A DNA stretch of 64,000 nucleotides from Alteromonas halophila (GTDB lineage Bacteria; Pseudomonadota; Gammaproteobacteria; Enterobacterales; Alteromonadaceae). The notes under the pieces are model-generated. The model did no database searches. It was not told the origin of the DNA and saw nothing but the letters and a program-made list of their open reading frames with translations. The stretch spans positions 22,730-86,729 of the forward strand of contig NZ_BMXP01000012.1 in NCBI RefSeq assembly GCF_014651815.1, given 5' to 3'. The position numbers were made by a program, and so were the translations under genes. Positions 17,942-28,120 of the stretch are shown piece after piece; position 1 is the first letter of the stretch, and every line of letters begins with the position of its first letter.

Positions 17942-18478
17942 GTGCTTGTGAAAATAAATGCAGAAAAGCTAAAGCAATTACGTGATCAGCGTTGCTGGTC
18001 ACAGCAACAACTTGCCGATGTTTCAGGGTTGAGCCTGCGAACAGTTCAGCGTATTGAGGCCAGGGCGGTGGCATCCCAGGAAAGTGTTAAATGCCTGGCC
18101 GCCGTCTTTGAAACAGATACGCAGGCGTTGCTAGCTGTATCGCCCGAGCCGCATGTAGAGGTCGATAATCACGACACTGTATGCAGGTTAAGCTCTGGCA
18201 ATTGCGAGGAGGACGACAGCGTTACTCAGCGAGCAGACAAGGTAGCCAGGCGCAAAGCATTCAAAAAATTATACGTGAGCTTTGCACTGGTGTTTGTCTC
18301 TCATCTGGCCGCGTTTTTCTGTATTTTTGCCGCGTTTAATCAAAATGAGATCACTGAACACACCTTTCAGCTTCTCAAAAACACGGTTTCAGTAGCACTG
18401 GTGGTGTCTGCAATAGTGCTGTTATGGCGCGACAGGCAGTTAAAAAAGAAATATTACGGCGGCTCATCTTTGTTTTAA
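17942..18478 (+). CDS. XRE-type HTH regulator with C-terminal membrane segments
   Basis: About 178 residues. The first 60 are a clear HTH_3 domain (LKQLRDQRCWSQQQLADVSGLSLRTVQRIE broken over two helices, positions about 8-37). A charged linker follows, then two hydrophobic helices (about residues 113-132 and 144-163) with a basic tail, so the DNA-binding domain is probably tethered to the inner membrane. GTG 17942 has GAGGA 9 bases upstream. The following gene encodes a small membrane protein and may be its partner. Confidence 0.75.
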   Translation: MLVKINAEKLKQLRDQRCWSQQQLADVSGLSLRTVQRIEARAVASQESVKCLAAVFETDTQALLAVSPEPHVEVDNHDTVCRLSSGNCEEDDSVTQRADKVARRKAFKKLYVSFALVFVSHLAAFFCIFAAFNQNEITEHTFQLLKNTVSVALVVSAIVLLWRDRQLKKKYYGGSSLF

Positions 18479-18530
18479 CCTGAATGAACGGGGGCAGTAC
18501 GCACGATGCGGAGACTGCGCCGGGAGACAA

Positions 18531-18995
18531 ATGATGAAAATACAAACTGCTACGTTAAAAACACTGGGCCTGACATTTTTGCTGTACATTGCACTGACCG
18601 TCACCGGGTCAATCATTCTGACCGGTGTCTGGCAGTCAGGGATTGATGCAAGCAGTATGACGCATCAGGAACTGACACACTATGCAGCACAGGCAGATAT
18701 GATCCGCGTTGGATCGGCACTTATTGGTGCGTTCTCTGCTGTTATTTGCGCTGCATTTGCCACTTCCCGCAGTGCTCAGGCATCGTTCAGACCGGCAATG
18801 TACTTTGCAGTCATGCTAATCATCTATGGCGTCGTCAGTGTCGTTTTACATCCCGAACACAGCCTGCTGCAACAACTAAGTAAACTCATTGCACCTATAC
18901 CTCTGTGTCTGGTGGGAGCCTGGCTGGCGCGCATTGTTTCCAGTAAACGCACATCAGGCCAGTCTTCGCTGAATAACCCACACACGGGCGCCTAA
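18531..18995 (+). CDS. Small four-helix membrane protein, unknown function
   Basis: 154 residues with about four predicted membrane segments (LTFLLYIALTVTGSIILTGV; ALIGAFSAVICAAFA; MYFAVMLIIYGVVSVVL; LIAPIPLCLVGAWLA) and few charged residues. No family recognised. GGGAG lies just before tandem ATGs at 18531/18534. It follows the membrane-tethered XRE regulator by 52 bases and its 3' end overlaps the facing MATE gene by 42 bases, an unusually long convergent overlap. Confidence 0.7.
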   Translation: MMKIQTATLKTLGLTFLLYIALTVTGSIILTGVWQSGIDASSMTHQELTHYAAQADMIRVGSALIGAFSAVICAAFATSRSAQASFRPAMYFAVMLIIYGVVSVVLHPEHSLLQQLSKLIAPIPLCLVGAWLARIVSSKRTSGQSSLNNPHTGA

Positions 18996-20312
18996 CATCA
19001 CAGCAGCACTGCTAAGGCCAACAATAAACCCGATCCAGAAGCCGGCGGCCGACATCGGTGCGTCGGTCAGCCAGTCGGTGCGTCCCAGAATGATGCCTGT
19101 GGGGAGCCCAATTAGCCAGTATGCACAAAACGTAATGAGAAACATGGCGGTGGTGTCTTTATAGCCGCGCAGTACATTGGCAGAAATGACCTGAATGGCA
19201 TCGGAAAACTGAAACAGGGCGGCATAAATAAGCAGTGCATTTGCCATTGAGAAGACGGCCATATCGTCAGTATACAGGCTGACAATTGCAGCCTTTGCCA
19301 GTACGGTAAATGACGCGGTAAACACCGCGATAATCAGACCGACAGACAATGCACTTTTTACTGCAATAATGGCCTGCTGAGGACGCAACTGACCAATCCG
19401 GTATCCAACGCGAATCGAAACGGCCATCCCCAGGCTTAACGGAAACATAAACATCAGGGCAGAGAAGTTCAGTGCGACCTGATGCGCTGCCACTGTTGTA
19501 GCACCGAAAGGCGCGACCAGTAAAGCAACGACGGCAAACAGAGTAACTTCGAACAACAGCGTCATGGCAATTGGCATACCGAGTTTTAGCGTACGCCATA
19601 CCAGCGATAGTACCGGTCTGTGCCACTGCGCAAACAGTGCGTAGCGCGCAAGCGTGGGGGAAAGCAGTGTGTAAATAAAGGTCGCGATCAGCATGGCATA
19701 GATCACCAGCCCCGTCGCAATACCGCAGCCCGCACCACCAAAAGCCGGAATGGGCCCTGCGCCATAAATAAAGACATAGTTGCCAATAATATTGACGCCC
19801 AGACCGATGACCGTAATGATCATAGTCGGCTTGGTTTTACCCAGACCTTCACAATAGTTGCGTAACCACTGATACAGCGCAAAGCCCGGCATGGCCAGCA
19901 GCACAAACTCAACATAGTCGAGCGTAATCGCATAAAGCGCAGGTTCCATCGGAAACAACGCCACCAGCTTGTCGGCGACAGGATAAAGAAGTAACACCGC
20001 CAGGCCCATGGCTAACAGCAAATACCCAGCCTGCTGGCTGACATTGGCCACCCGCTGTGATTGTCCTTTACCATGCAAACGGGATATCAGCGGCGGCAAC
20101 GCCAGCGCGATACCCTGAATGAAACACATCAATGGGATGGTAAGACTAAAGCCCAGTGCCACTGCAGCCATATCAACGGCATCATAACGCCCGGCCATGA
20201 TGGTATCGCTGACGCCCATCAGCATTTGCGTAATCTGCGCAATTAACAGTGGCCAGGCAAGATGTATCAGTCGCCGGGTTTCAAGTGCGAAGCGCCGGGA
20301 TATGACCATCAC
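18954..20312 (-). CDS. MATE family multidrug efflux protein (NorM-like)
   Basis: A 452-residue, 12-segment transporter. It opens with the MATE signature (WPLLIAQITQMLMGVSDTIMAG) and has the second-half repeat around LGMPIAMTLLFEVTLFAV. MATE pumps expel cationic drugs and dyes using Na+ or H+ gradients in the inner membrane. Its ATG overlaps the moeA stop by four bases (ATGA type), so moeA and the pump are cotranscribed, an arrangement without obvious functional logic. Confidence 0.88.
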   Translation of the reverse strand: MMVISRRFALETRRLIHLAWPLLIAQITQMLMGVSDTIMAGRYDAVDMAAVALGFSLTIPLMCFIQGIALALPPLISRLHGKGQSQRVANVSQQAGYLLLAMGLAVLLLYPVADKLVALFPMEPALYAITLDYVEFVLLAMPGFALYQWLRNYCEGLGKTKPTMIITVIGLGVNIIGNYVFIYGAGPIPAFGGAGCGIATGLVIYAMLIATFIYTLLSPTLARYALFAQWHRPVLSLVWRTLKLGMPIAMTLLFEVTLFAVVALLVAPFGATTVAAHQVALNFSALMFMFPLSLGMAVSIRVGYRIGQLRPQQAIIAVKSALSVGLIIAVFTASFTVLAKAAIVSLYTDDMAVFSMANALLIYAALFQFSDAIQVISANVLRGYKDTTAMFLITFCAYWLIGLPTGIILGRTDWLTDAPMSAAGFWIGFIVGLSSAAVMLGARVWVIQRRLA

Positions 20313-21535
20313 ACGCTACCCATAGGGTTAAACGCAAGAATCGATACCTGTTCTCCCTGCTCGATGCCGTCGCAGTCTGCCTCAATGAGAAGATAGCAGT
20401 TAGCCTGCGTGACAGACGTCATAACAGCGGAACTCTGGCGAGGAAGCGGGGTTACGCGTAACCCTGTTTCAGCATTATTTTCGTACCGCGCCCGCATAAA
20501 TTCCTGGCGTTCGGGCCGGCGGTTTATCGTCGCGGTCAGTGTCGCGCGACTCAATGGCGGCTCATGGCCGGGCATACCACAAAGCGAAGCAAGCAGTGGC
20601 AGTACCAGCATCTGTGTCGTCACATAGGCCGAGACGGGATTGCCGGGTACCCCACAAAAAAGGGTGTGGCCAAGTTTACCAAAGGCGAACGGTTTCCCGG
20701 GCTTGATGGCGACCTTCCAGAAATCAATACTGCCCGCCTGCGCCACAACTGATTTAACAAAGTCTGCATCGCCGACCGATACACCGCCACTCGAGATCAG
20801 CACATCCTGGCTATTCGTGGCGCGCTCAAAAACGTCTCTGAGCTGTGCCGGCTCGTCTTTCACAATACCGTAATCCGTCACTGTGACTGGCAGAGAATGA
20901 AGCAGGGCGCTGATACCGGTACGGTTCGCATCAAATATCTGACCGCCATGCAGCGTGCCACCCGGCTCAATGAGTTCATCGCCGGTAGTCAGTACGCCTA
21001 CTTTCAGTTTGCGGGTGACCGTAACGTCATTGCGCCCCTGTGCGGCAATAACCATAAGATGCGCAGGACCCAGCAATGTGCCCTGGTTAAGCAATACCTC
21101 ATGTCGCGAAATATCGCAGCCTCTGCGACGAATATTATCGCCAGGAGAGGGGGGGACATGACAGCGGATGGCATCGTTGTGGCGGCTGGTATTTTCCTGC
21201 ATAACGACAGCGTCAGCGCCTGCAGGGAGGGGCGCCCCGGTCATTATTCGCAGACAGGCACCGCGGTTCAGTGCCGGAATGTCAGACTGGCCGGCGGTAA
21301 TGACACCCTGAACCGGTAACAGGTCTGCGTCGGTGTCGTCACAGGCAACAGCGTAGCCATCCATGCCCGCATTATCCCAGGGTGGCACATCCTGCGTGGC
21401 GTTGAGATCGGCGGCCAGAACCCTGCCTAACGCGTCGGACAACGCAACTGTTTCGGTGTCAGTGACAGTCGTTGCCGCCTGAGCAATTTTCGCACTTGCC
21501 TGCGACAACGATAACCAGTTCGCGGATGTAGCCAT
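20309..21535 (-). CDS. moeA: Molybdopterin molybdenumtransferase
   Basis: 408 residues, the usual MoeA length. Motifs include PPWDNAGMDGYAV (about residues 51-63), IMTGAPLPAGADAVVMQE (about 102-119), TTGDELIEPGG (about 184-194), SSGGVSVGDADFV and the C-terminal domain beginning near GVPGNPVSAYV. It inserts molybdate into adenylylated molybdopterin in the last step of cofactor synthesis. moaA, mogA and moeB are not nearby. Together with the CoxD/CoxE/MobA-like trio 5 kb away it points to Mo-enzyme use by this organism. Confidence 0.92.
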   Translation of the reverse strand: MATSANWLSLSQASAKIAQAATTVTDTETVALSDALGRVLAADLNATQDVPPWDNAGMDGYAVACDDTDADLLPVQGVITAGQSDIPALNRGACLRIMTGAPLPAGADAVVMQENTSRHNDAIRCHVPPSPGDNIRRRGCDISRHEVLLNQGTLLGPAHLMVIAAQGRNDVTVTRKLKVGVLTTGDELIEPGGTLHGGQIFDANRTGISALLHSLPVTVTDYGIVKDEPAQLRDVFERATNSQDVLISSGGVSVGDADFVKSVVAQAGSIDFWKVAIKPGKPFAFGKLGHTLFCGVPGNPVSAYVTTQMLVLPLLASLCGMPGHEPPLSRATLTATINRRPERQEFMRARYENNAETGLRVTPLPRQSSAVMTSVTQANCYLLIEADCDGIEQGEQVSILAFNPMGSV

Positions 21536-21604
21536 TCTCTGCCTGCCTTGGTAAGGATTCAGGAGGCAGATTATCCATGAATGTCAGCACTTTGCCAATG
21601 CCGT

Positions 21605-23359
21605 TTACTCCCAGTCCTGATTACTTATCCACACCGTTTGGTAAGGTTTGAGCTGCAGAAAATTGCTTAGATTATCGATAGGCGCCCGCGAAATGAGGTC
21701 GATCCAGTGATCAGTGCCAATAAGGTTGATATCCGACAATAATACGGCCTGCTCGGTGTCGCTGATATTGCTGACACAGAACACACTTTGTTTGCGATCG
21801 AGGCTTTGACGCCAGTAGCCAAACACCGCTTCACCCAACTGTAGCGTATATTGCGTTGCATTCGGATGAAATGCCCGCTGTGCTTTTCGGATACGAATCA
21901 GCTGCGATAAGCGGGTCAGCACTTTATGATGCTGCGAGTAGGGGGAGTCGAGCAGGGCTGCCAGTTCATCAAAATCCCAGCGTTTGCGGTTTATCGAGCG
22001 ATTCTGCCCGGTATTGGCAACTTTCTCATAATCGTTGCCGGTACCGACCAGGCTATGAATATATAAACCCGGGATCCCTTCCATGCCCAGCATAATGGCG
22101 TGCGCACAGATAAAACGATCGACCTGAAACTTGTCAGGCCCTTTGTTAGTGCCCTGACACGCTTCAAACAGCGTGATGTTGATTTCGTAGGGCTTTTGCT
22201 GACCATGGTCTGATGAACGCCAGGACACTTTGCCACCAAAGCGCTGCATGCTGTGCACCAGCGTAGAGATTTCTTCATCGCTCAGTAATCCTTCGGCCGG
22301 CCGTAGTCCAATGCCGTCGTGCGAAGCAATGAAATTGAAATAGGTGGTCCCGTTCTGGGCCGGCGGCATGCTCATCATCCAGTTCTTTAAGTAGGTACAG
22401 TCACCTGTGACCAGCGTGTTAACCAGTAGTGGGGGCAGTGAAAAGTTGTAAATGGCATGCGCCTCATTGGCATTGCCGAAATAGGTCAGGTTTTCGCGGT
22501 TGGGAATATTGGTTTCGGTAATGATGATGATGCCAGGATCGACGTGCTCAATGAGTGTACGCAGTAAGCGGATCATTTCATGGGTTTGTGGCAGATTAAT
22601 ACAGTTTGTGCCTATTACCTTCCAAAGAAATGCTACCGCATCCAGGCGGAACAGCTTCGCGCCCTTATCAATGTAGAGACGGATTATTTCAACAAAGGCA
22701 ATGAGTACCTTGGGGTTACGAAAATCAAAATCCACCTGGTCATGACTAAAGGTACACCACACATATTTCACCCCGTCTTCACACTGCGTTTCTCTGAGCA
22801 GGGGAGACACACGGGGGCGTGTGACCATCGACAAATCATCACTGGGACTGGCCGTATAAAAGAAATCACTGCCTGGCCCGTCGTTTTTAATGAAGTTATC
22901 AAACCAGCCGCTTCGGGCTGAACAGTGGTTGATCACCAGATCGAACATCAGGCCATAGTCTTTAGACAGCGATTCAATGTCGTCCCAGTCGCCCAGGGAC
23001 TCATTCACACTGGAGTAGTCAATGACAGAGAAGCCATCGTCTGAACTGTAGGGAAAAAACGGCAGGATATGCACTTTGTTGATGGTATTACGGCAGTAGG
23101 TATGAAGAAAATGGTCCAGCGTTTTAAGCGGGTGTTCTGCCTCTCTCACCACGCTGTCACCATAGGTGATCATGACCACGTCTTCCTCGTTCCACTGATT
23201 GCTGTGGGGAGCCGGTGGCGTTATATCATCATCGCGGTGCAGCCCAATCGTATCCATCAGCGTTTCAGCCAGCTGGCCCACTGGCATGGACAGGCTAACG
23301 TCCGCATAAATCGTTTGCAGGTGGTGGCAGACTTTTTCGTGCAGTTGCTCGCGATGCAT
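21605..23359 (-). CDS. GH13_18 phosphorylase, probably glucosylglycerate phosphorylase
   Basis: 584 residues of the sucrose-phosphorylase-like GH13 subfamily 18. Visible are [28 protein letters not shown], the nucleophile Asp in [13 protein letters not shown], the acid/base Glu in [10 protein letters not shown] and the third Asp in ASHDGIG. Family members phosphorolyse alpha-glucosides. Because the gene sits three bases behind GpgS and in one operon with a phosphatase and glycerate kinase, glucosylglycerate (giving glucose-1-phosphate and glycerate) is the most likely substrate; sucrose or glucosylglycerol remain alternatives. It is the last gene of the operon. Confidence 0.82.
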   Translation of the reverse strand: MHREQLHEKVCHHLQTIYADVSLSMPVGQLAETLMDTIGLHRDDDITPPAPHSNQWNEEDVVMITYGDSVVREAEHPLKTLDHFLHTYCRNTINKVHILPFFPYSSDDGFSVIDYSSVNESLGDWDDIESLSKDYGLMFDLVINHCSARSGWFDNFIKNDGPGSDFFYTASPSDDLSMVTRPRVSPLLRETQCEDGVKYVWCTFSHDQVDFDFRNPKVLIAFVEIIRLYIDKGAKLFRLDAVAFLWKVIGTNCINLPQTHEMIRLLRTLIEHVDPGIIIITETNIPNRENLTYFGNANEAHAIYNFSLPPLLVNTLVTGDCTYLKNWMMSMPPAQNGTTYFNFIASHDGIGLRPAEGLLSDEEISTLVHSMQRFGGKVSWRSSDHGQQKPYEINITLFEACQGTNKGPDKFQVDRFICAHAIMLGMEGIPGLYIHSLVGTGNDYEKVANTGQNRSINRKRWDFDELAALLDSPYSQHHKVLTRLSQLIRIRKAQRAFHPNATQYTLQLGEAVFGYWRQSLDRKQSVFCVSNISDTEQAVLLSDINLIGTDHWIDLISRAPIDNLSNFLQLKPYQTVWISNQDWE

Positions 23360-23362
23360 AGC

Positions 23363-24586
23363 TTATCCCTTCAGTTCAGCAGTATCAGCTTCTACGGCTT
23401 CAAGCAGGCGGTCCAGAATATCGGGTACGGCGCTGGTCACGCGGTTCCAACTGGGAATAAAGGGCGTTTCCATAGGGTTTTCAAGAAAGCTCTGGCCTGC
23501 TTTCATCACATTACTGGCAAACATTTCAACGGCTTTTTCTTCGCTGTGGATGTCCAGGTTGAGGCCGTTCATTTCGGCATCATTGTGATAGGTTTCAATG
23601 AAGTCCAGAGCGATGCGGAAATACGTCGCCTTGATCGAACGGAACATTTCATTGCTGAAGGTATAGCCCTGGGTAGCTAACTTACGAAACACCGCTTTGG
23701 TAATATCGATAGACATTTTAGACAGGCCGCCCTGATCGTTATTCAGCGACAGATCCTGATGCTTGTGATCGTACACATCACAGATGTCAGCCTGACACAG
23801 CCGGTTGTGGGAGTAGTTACGGTGCATTTCTGACAGCACCCCAATTTCCAGACCCCAGTCACTGGGGATGCGAATGTCGTTGAGTACATCACGGCGAAAT
23901 GAGAACTCGCCCGCCAGCGGATAACGGAAACTGTCCATGAATTCGAGGTATTCATTGTTGCCCATAATACGTTTCAGAGCGCGCAGCAGCGGTGTCACCA
24001 GCAACCGGGATACCCGGCCATTGATTTTACCGTTTGCCACGCGGGCATAGTAGCCCTTACAAAACTCGTAGTTAAAGTTGGGATTGGCAACCGGGTAAAT
24101 CAGCTTGGCCAGCAGGTCACGGTTATAAGTCACAATATCGCAGTCGTGTAGTGCCACTGACTCAGCTCTGTTGGATGCCAGGATGTAGCCCATGCAGTAC
24201 CAGACATTTCGCCCTTTACCCATCTCCTTCGGTGCCAGCCCGTGCCGCTGCAACTCTTCATCAATGGCTTTCAGACGCGGACCGTCATTCCAGAGTACCC
24301 GGTGATGCTGAGGCAGTTTGTCAAAAAATTTAAGTGCGTGCTGATACTGCGCCTTATCTGCCCGGTCCAGGCCAATCACGACCTCCGACAAGTAGGGTAC
24401 ATGGGTAAGCTCGTCAAGAATCAAAGGCAGGGCTTCTCCTTCAAGCTCTGAAAACAGAGAAGGAAGAATGAGCGCCATCGGGCGTTTCTGTGAAAAGCGA
24501 AGCAATTCGGCTTCCAGATCTTCTGTTGGCCGGCGTGATAAATTGTGCAGTGTCGTGATCACGCCATTTTGATAAAAATCAGCCAT
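23363..24586 (-). CDS. gpgS: Glucosyl-3-phosphoglycerate synthase
   Basis: 407 residues of glycosyltransferase family 81. The nucleotide-sugar region shows VVIGLDRADKAQY (about residues 70-82) and the metal-binding DxD as LHDCDIVTYNRD (about 145-156), followed by PLAGEFSFRRDVL and a conserved GLEIGVLSEM. It transfers glucose from UDP- or ADP-glucose to 3-phosphoglycerate, the committed step to the compatible solute glucosylglycerate. TAGGAG precedes the ATG. It lies 8 bases after the phosphatase gene and 3 before the phosphorylase gene. Confidence 0.88.
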   Translation of the reverse strand: MADFYQNGVITTLHNLSRRPTEDLEAELLRFSQKRPMALILPSLFSELEGEALPLILDELTHVPYLSEVVIGLDRADKAQYQHALKFFDKLPQHHRVLWNDGPRLKAIDEELQRHGLAPKEMGKGRNVWYCMGYILASNRAESVALHDCDIVTYNRDLLAKLIYPVANPNFNYEFCKGYYARVANGKINGRVSRLLVTPLLRALKRIMGNNEYLEFMDSFRYPLAGEFSFRRDVLNDIRIPSDWGLEIGVLSEMHRNYSHNRLCQADICDVYDHKHQDLSLNNDQGGLSKMSIDITKAVFRKLATQGYTFSNEMFRSIKATYFRIALDFIETYHNDAEMNGLNLDIHSEEKAVEMFASNVMKAGQSFLENPMETPFIPSWNRVTSAVPDILDRLLEAVEADTAELKG

Positions 24587-24594
24587 GATTTCTC

Positions 24595-25410
24595 CTAGGG
24601 TTCTAAGTCGAGCAATTGGGTTAACATTTCAGTCCAGCCCTCGGGGCCGAATAGGGTACTGGTGTAAACCTGCTGTTGTTTTTCTAATTCTGGTGGTGCA
24701 TGGACCGGCGATGCAATTCGCACCGCAATGCTGGCTGCCTCCATCATGGCGATGTCGTTTTTTCCATCGCCCAGTGCGATTGAACGGGCAGGTGCTGCAT
24801 CCTGACGCTCGTATTCCTGCATAAACCAGGTCAGTGCCTGACCTTTATTGCAGTCACCGGAAACATGAATAAAACGACCACCTTCCAGGACGTTGGCGCC
24901 CCGTTCGGTCAATGCCGCAATGAACGCACGTTTCTGATCATCACTGCCTTGCCATAATACCGGCTCGCCAAACTGACGTTGCGCAGCCCGACTTGCGGAC
25001 GCTTCATCCAGCCCGGTTGCCGCCTGGATGTCGCTGATACTCATGTCTGCGAAGTGGGTAAATGCATCCGGGTATTCGTCTTTAACCAGTTCCAGCATTT
25101 TCAGCCAGTAGGCTTTCGATGAAATAAACGGCTTACACCAGAATCCGTCCTGCCACACCGTGCCGGTCGGTTTTTTTCCAAAAAAACCATGAGGAAGGTA
25201 AACAGCCGCGCCATTCTCCACAATAAATGGGCCATTCAGGCCAAGGATGTCCCGCAGAACCAGCATTTCCGCAAAGGTTTTACTGGTAGTTGGAATGACC
25301 GGAATAGACCGCGCCTGCAGCTTATCCAGTGTGGGCTTAGCTGCATCGAACGAATAGGTGTCGTGATCGAGCAGCGTGCCGTCCATATCAGTGAAAATGA
25401 CAGTGTTCAT
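24595..25410 (-). CDS. Glucosyl/mannosyl-3-phosphoglycerate phosphatase (HAD-IIB)
   Basis: 271 residues of the HAD superfamily with the nucleophile motif FTDMDGTLLDHDTYS at the N-terminus, TTSKTFAEM (motif II), and ALGDGKNDIAMM (motif IV, about residues 206-217). The length and the IVENGAAVYLP segment fit the mannosyl-3-phosphoglycerate phosphatase family (MpgP/YedP). With gpgS next door it should release free glucosylglycerate from its 3-phosphate. It starts 3 bases after the glycerate kinase stop. Confidence 0.87.
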   Translation of the reverse strand: MNTVIFTDMDGTLLDHDTYSFDAAKPTLDKLQARSIPVIPTTSKTFAEMLVLRDILGLNGPFIVENGAAVYLPHGFFGKKPTGTVWQDGFWCKPFISSKAYWLKMLELVKDEYPDAFTHFADMSISDIQAATGLDEASASRAAQRQFGEPVLWQGSDDQKRAFIAALTERGANVLEGGRFIHVSGDCNKGQALTWFMQEYERQDAAPARSIALGDGKNDIAMMEAASIAVRIASPVHAPPELEKQQQVYTSTLFGPEGWTEMLTQLLDLEP

Positions 25411-25413
25411 AAA

Positions 25414-26292
25414 TCAGGCCTGGTCAAGCGCCGTGACAGTGCGCTGGTTATCCAAATGAAGCACCTGGTCTGACAGTGCCGGCAGACAAGCCAGGCAATG
25501 CTCTGTCAGACGCTGATAAAGCTGAATAAAGTTCCATATATCGTCGTCACTCATGATCGCTGTTGCTGCACCTCCCTGGGCACGGATCCGTTCAGCCAGC
25601 TTGTGCTCCTGCTCGCAGCGCCAGGTGAAAACCTGTTCAAAGGAAGGGGCCTTTAGCATAAGCATATGGTCGATTCGTTCAAACAGTGTCTGGTACTTAC
25701 CTGCTAACTGAGTATTGACGAATTTGCGCCAAATCCCAAGCGGATCCTGTTCCTGCTCAAGGTCATTCACCGGTGTCTGAAGCGCTGTATCGGGTTGCGG
25801 AGGCGCACCAACACACCAGCCTTCAAGAATAATGATATCGCAAGGCGAATTAACGACCGGCCAGTCGCCGACACTCATTGGGTTATCGTTGGCTTTATCA
25901 AAGCGGGGCAGTGAAACCGTGCCATAATTACTGAGCCTGTCGAGTGTACTTAGCGCCAATTGCATATTATGTGTGCCGGGTACGCCCCGTGTGGCCAGCA
26001 ACGGATGCACTTTGACGGCCAGTGACTGACGATCAGTACTGGCAAGGTAAAAGTCATCCAGCGATAAGCTGACAACATTTAGCTGGTGGTTCTCAGTGAG
26101 GTAGGCTTCGATGAAGGCGCCAAGGGTGGATTTACCAGAGCCCTGACACCCGTTAATACCGACAATCATAGGCCGTTTTGCACCCTTATAGTGCGAGTGC
26201 AGATTTTTTGCCGCCGGAATGAACCACTTTTGTGCAGCGTCGGCGTAAGCCTCTGGCAGTCTGTGTTGTTGTAAAAACGCCGCAATATCCAT
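25414..26292 (-). CDS. D-glycerate 3-kinase (GLYK-type P-loop kinase)
   Basis: 292 residues with a P-loop GINGCQGSGKSTLG (about residues 45-58), VVSLSLDDFYLAS (about 76-88), RGVPGTHNMQLA and IIILEGWCVG (Walker B-like). These are features of the plant and cyanobacterial GLYK family and E. coli YgcE-unrelated P-loop glycerate kinases. It would phosphorylate the glycerate released by the downstream phosphorylase to 3-phosphoglycerate, the acceptor for GpgS. It is the first gene of the operon, with GGAAG before ATG 26292, 96 bases after cmoB. Confidence 0.8.
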   Translation of the reverse strand: MDIAAFLQQHRLPEAYADAAQKWFIPAAKNLHSHYKGAKRPMIVGINGCQGSGKSTLGAFIEAYLTENHQLNVVSLSLDDFYLASTDRQSLAVKVHPLLATRGVPGTHNMQLALSTLDRLSNYGTVSLPRFDKANDNPMSVGDWPVVNSPCDIIILEGWCVGAPPQPDTALQTPVNDLEQEQDPLGIWRKFVNTQLAGKYQTLFERIDHMLMLKAPSFEQVFTWRCEQEHKLAERIRAQGGAATAIMSDDDIWNFIQLYQRLTEHCLACLPALSDQVLHLDNQRTVTALDQA

Positions 26293-26388
26293 TGTTACTT
26301 CCTTTCGGTACGCCGTATTGATGCGGGAGATAACCAGGCAGGCTTCAACATCTGTGCCAGTTTCACGGCATGTCGGTTGTCCGGTGCA

Positions 26389-27372
26389 TTATTTGCGTGT
26401 TGCCAGAATGACGGCACGTTGTGGTGCAGGATACCCCTCAATAGTGCGTGAAAGATCTTCCGGCTTAAGAAAATCTTTCAGTGACTGTGACGGCATCCAT
26501 TCTGTGGTGCGTTGCTCATCAAGCGTTGTAGGCGAGTTGTCTACCACGCGGATATCGTCAAACCCCAGTCGTTCAAGCCACACGGTAAGTGCCGCTGTAC
26601 TGGGAATAAACCAGACGTTACGCATTTGAGCATAGCGCTCACCGGGCATAAAGACCGTCGTATCATCACCCTCTACAACCAGCGTCTCCAGGACCAGTTC
26701 TCCCCCTTTACGTAACTGATGCTTAAGCTGATTGAGAAACTCGATAGGGTCGCGACGGTGATACAGAACGCCCATTGAAAATACGGTATCGAAGGCCTGC
26801 AATGGCTGCATTTGCTCTATTCCCAGCGGCAGCAAGTGAATACGCGTATCCGGATTAAAGTGTTTGATTGCCTGAAACTGGATAAGAAATAACTGTGTGG
26901 GATCAATGCCAATGACCAGATCAGGATCCTGCCCCAGCATGCGCCACATGTGATAACCGCTGCCACAACCGACATCCAGTATTGTGCGGCCCTGTAATGG
27001 CTGAATATGTGGGGCCAGCCGTTGCCATTTCCAGTCTGAACGCCATTCCGTATCTATGTGGATCCCATGGATCTCATAGGGGCCTTTGCGCCAGGGCATG
27101 AACTGTTTGAAAAGGCCTGTGATCTGGTTTTGCGTATATTCATCAACGTCTTCAGGTGAACCGAATGTCACACTTTGACGCAGGTCTACCGTCGTGACGC
27201 GGGTATCGGGCAGTTTACTCAATAACTTTACCCATTTGTCCAGATTGCCGTGACGCGCATGGCGTTGCCAGTCAGTCATCTGTGCCGGTAACGTCTCCAG
27301 CCAGTGCGAGAGTGGGCTTTGAAGCAGTGACTGATAGCAGTCATGGAACCAGTTAATTTGCGCTTTGGCCAT
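26389..27372 (-). CDS. cmoB: tRNA U34 carboxymethyltransferase
   Basis: 327 residues, matching E. coli CmoB (323). The SAM-fold motif is [15 protein letters not shown] (about residues 131-145), followed by [14 protein letters not shown] and [12 protein letters not shown]. It uses carboxy-SAM made by CmoA to convert 5-hydroxyuridine at tRNA position 34 to 5-oxyacetyluridine. It begins one base after the cmoA stop. Confidence 0.95.
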   Translation of the reverse strand: MAKAQINWFHDCYQSLLQSPLSHWLETLPAQMTDWQRHARHGNLDKWVKLLSKLPDTRVTTVDLRQSVTFGSPEDVDEYTQNQITGLFKQFMPWRKGPYEIHGIHIDTEWRSDWKWQRLAPHIQPLQGRTILDVGCGSGYHMWRMLGQDPDLVIGIDPTQLFLIQFQAIKHFNPDTRIHLLPLGIEQMQPLQAFDTVFSMGVLYHRRDPIEFLNQLKHQLRKGGELVLETLVVEGDDTTVFMPGERYAQMRNVWFIPSTAALTVWLERLGFDDIRVVDNSPTTLDEQRTTEWMPSQSLKDFLKPEDLSRTIEGYPAPQRAVILATRK

Positions 27373-27373
27373 C

Positions 27374-28120
27374 TTATGTCTCCTGTTGCGCGCTTTTTAT
27401 GGCAATCATCGAGGCAAAGTTATAACACTTAAACCACAGTACCACATCGTCAAAACCAGCCTCTTTCAGCCGGCTTTCATGGGTGTCGAAACTGTCAGTC
27501 AGCATCACGTTTTCCAAAGCGGCCCGCTTCTGACTGATCTCAAGTTCACTGTAGCCGTTGCTGCGCTTAAACTGGTGGTGCAGGTCAACCAGCAACTCAT
27601 TGCCCGCCTGTGACGGGTGACTTATTTTTTCCGAGAGCACCAGGGCCCCTCCGGGGCACAGGCCATCATAAATTTTCTGAAGCATGGCATCACGATCCGG
27701 CGGCGGGATAAACTGAAGTGTAAAGTTCATTATCACCAGCGATGCGTTGCTGATGTCGACATCCTGCGCTTTCTGGCAGGACACGGATATCGGATTGGGC
27801 AGACTAAAACCCTGCACCATACGCTGGCAACGCCCGACCATTGCCTGCGAACTGTCTATGCCAATAATGTCGCAGGGCGTCCCGCTGGTGGCACGGGAAA
27901 CAGCAAAACTGGCAGCGCCAAGCGAACAGCCAAGATCGTAGACACGGGTATGGGGTTTAACCTGACGCGCAGCGATCTCTCCGATGGTATTAACGATGGT
28001 CTGATAACCTGGTACAGATCGGGTGATCATATCAGGGAAGACATCAGCAACCGCTTCATCAAAGGAAAAGTCTTCGACACGATTGAGTGGACTGGCAAAA
28101 ATCTTATCGGAATTGTTCAC
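27374..28120 (-). CDS. cmoA: Carboxy-S-adenosyl-L-methionine synthase
   Basis: 248 residues, the usual CmoA length. The SAM motif is [18 protein letters not shown] (about residues 59-76), followed by [14 protein letters not shown] and [14 protein letters not shown]. It makes carboxy-SAM from SAM and prephenate, the donor used by CmoB. It is the first gene of the cmoAB pair, which reads away from the response regulator gene across a 188-base gap with no clear feature. Confidence 0.95.
   Translation of the reverse strand: MNNSDKIFASPLNRVEDFSFDEAVADVFPDMITRSVPGYQTIVNTIGEIAARQVKPHTRVYDLGCSLGAASFAVSRATSGTPCDIIGIDSSQAMVGRCQRMVQGFSLPNPISVSCQKAQDVDISNASLVIMNFTLQFIPPPDRDAMLQKIYDGLCPGGALVLSEKISHPSQAGNELLVDLHHQFKRSNGYSELEISQKRAALENVMLTDSFDTHESRLKEAGFDDVVLWFKCYNFASMIAIKSAQQET

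Noticed and set aside
23069..23680. 203-codon plus-strand frame opposite the GH13 phosphorylase and gpgS
   Set aside because: Antisense to two clear enzymes and spans their junction; no ribosome binding site or family pattern.
26293..26388. Riboswitch or terminator between cmoB and the glycerate kinase gene
   Set aside because: The 96-base gap shows only a ribosome binding site; no stable stem or T-run was found.
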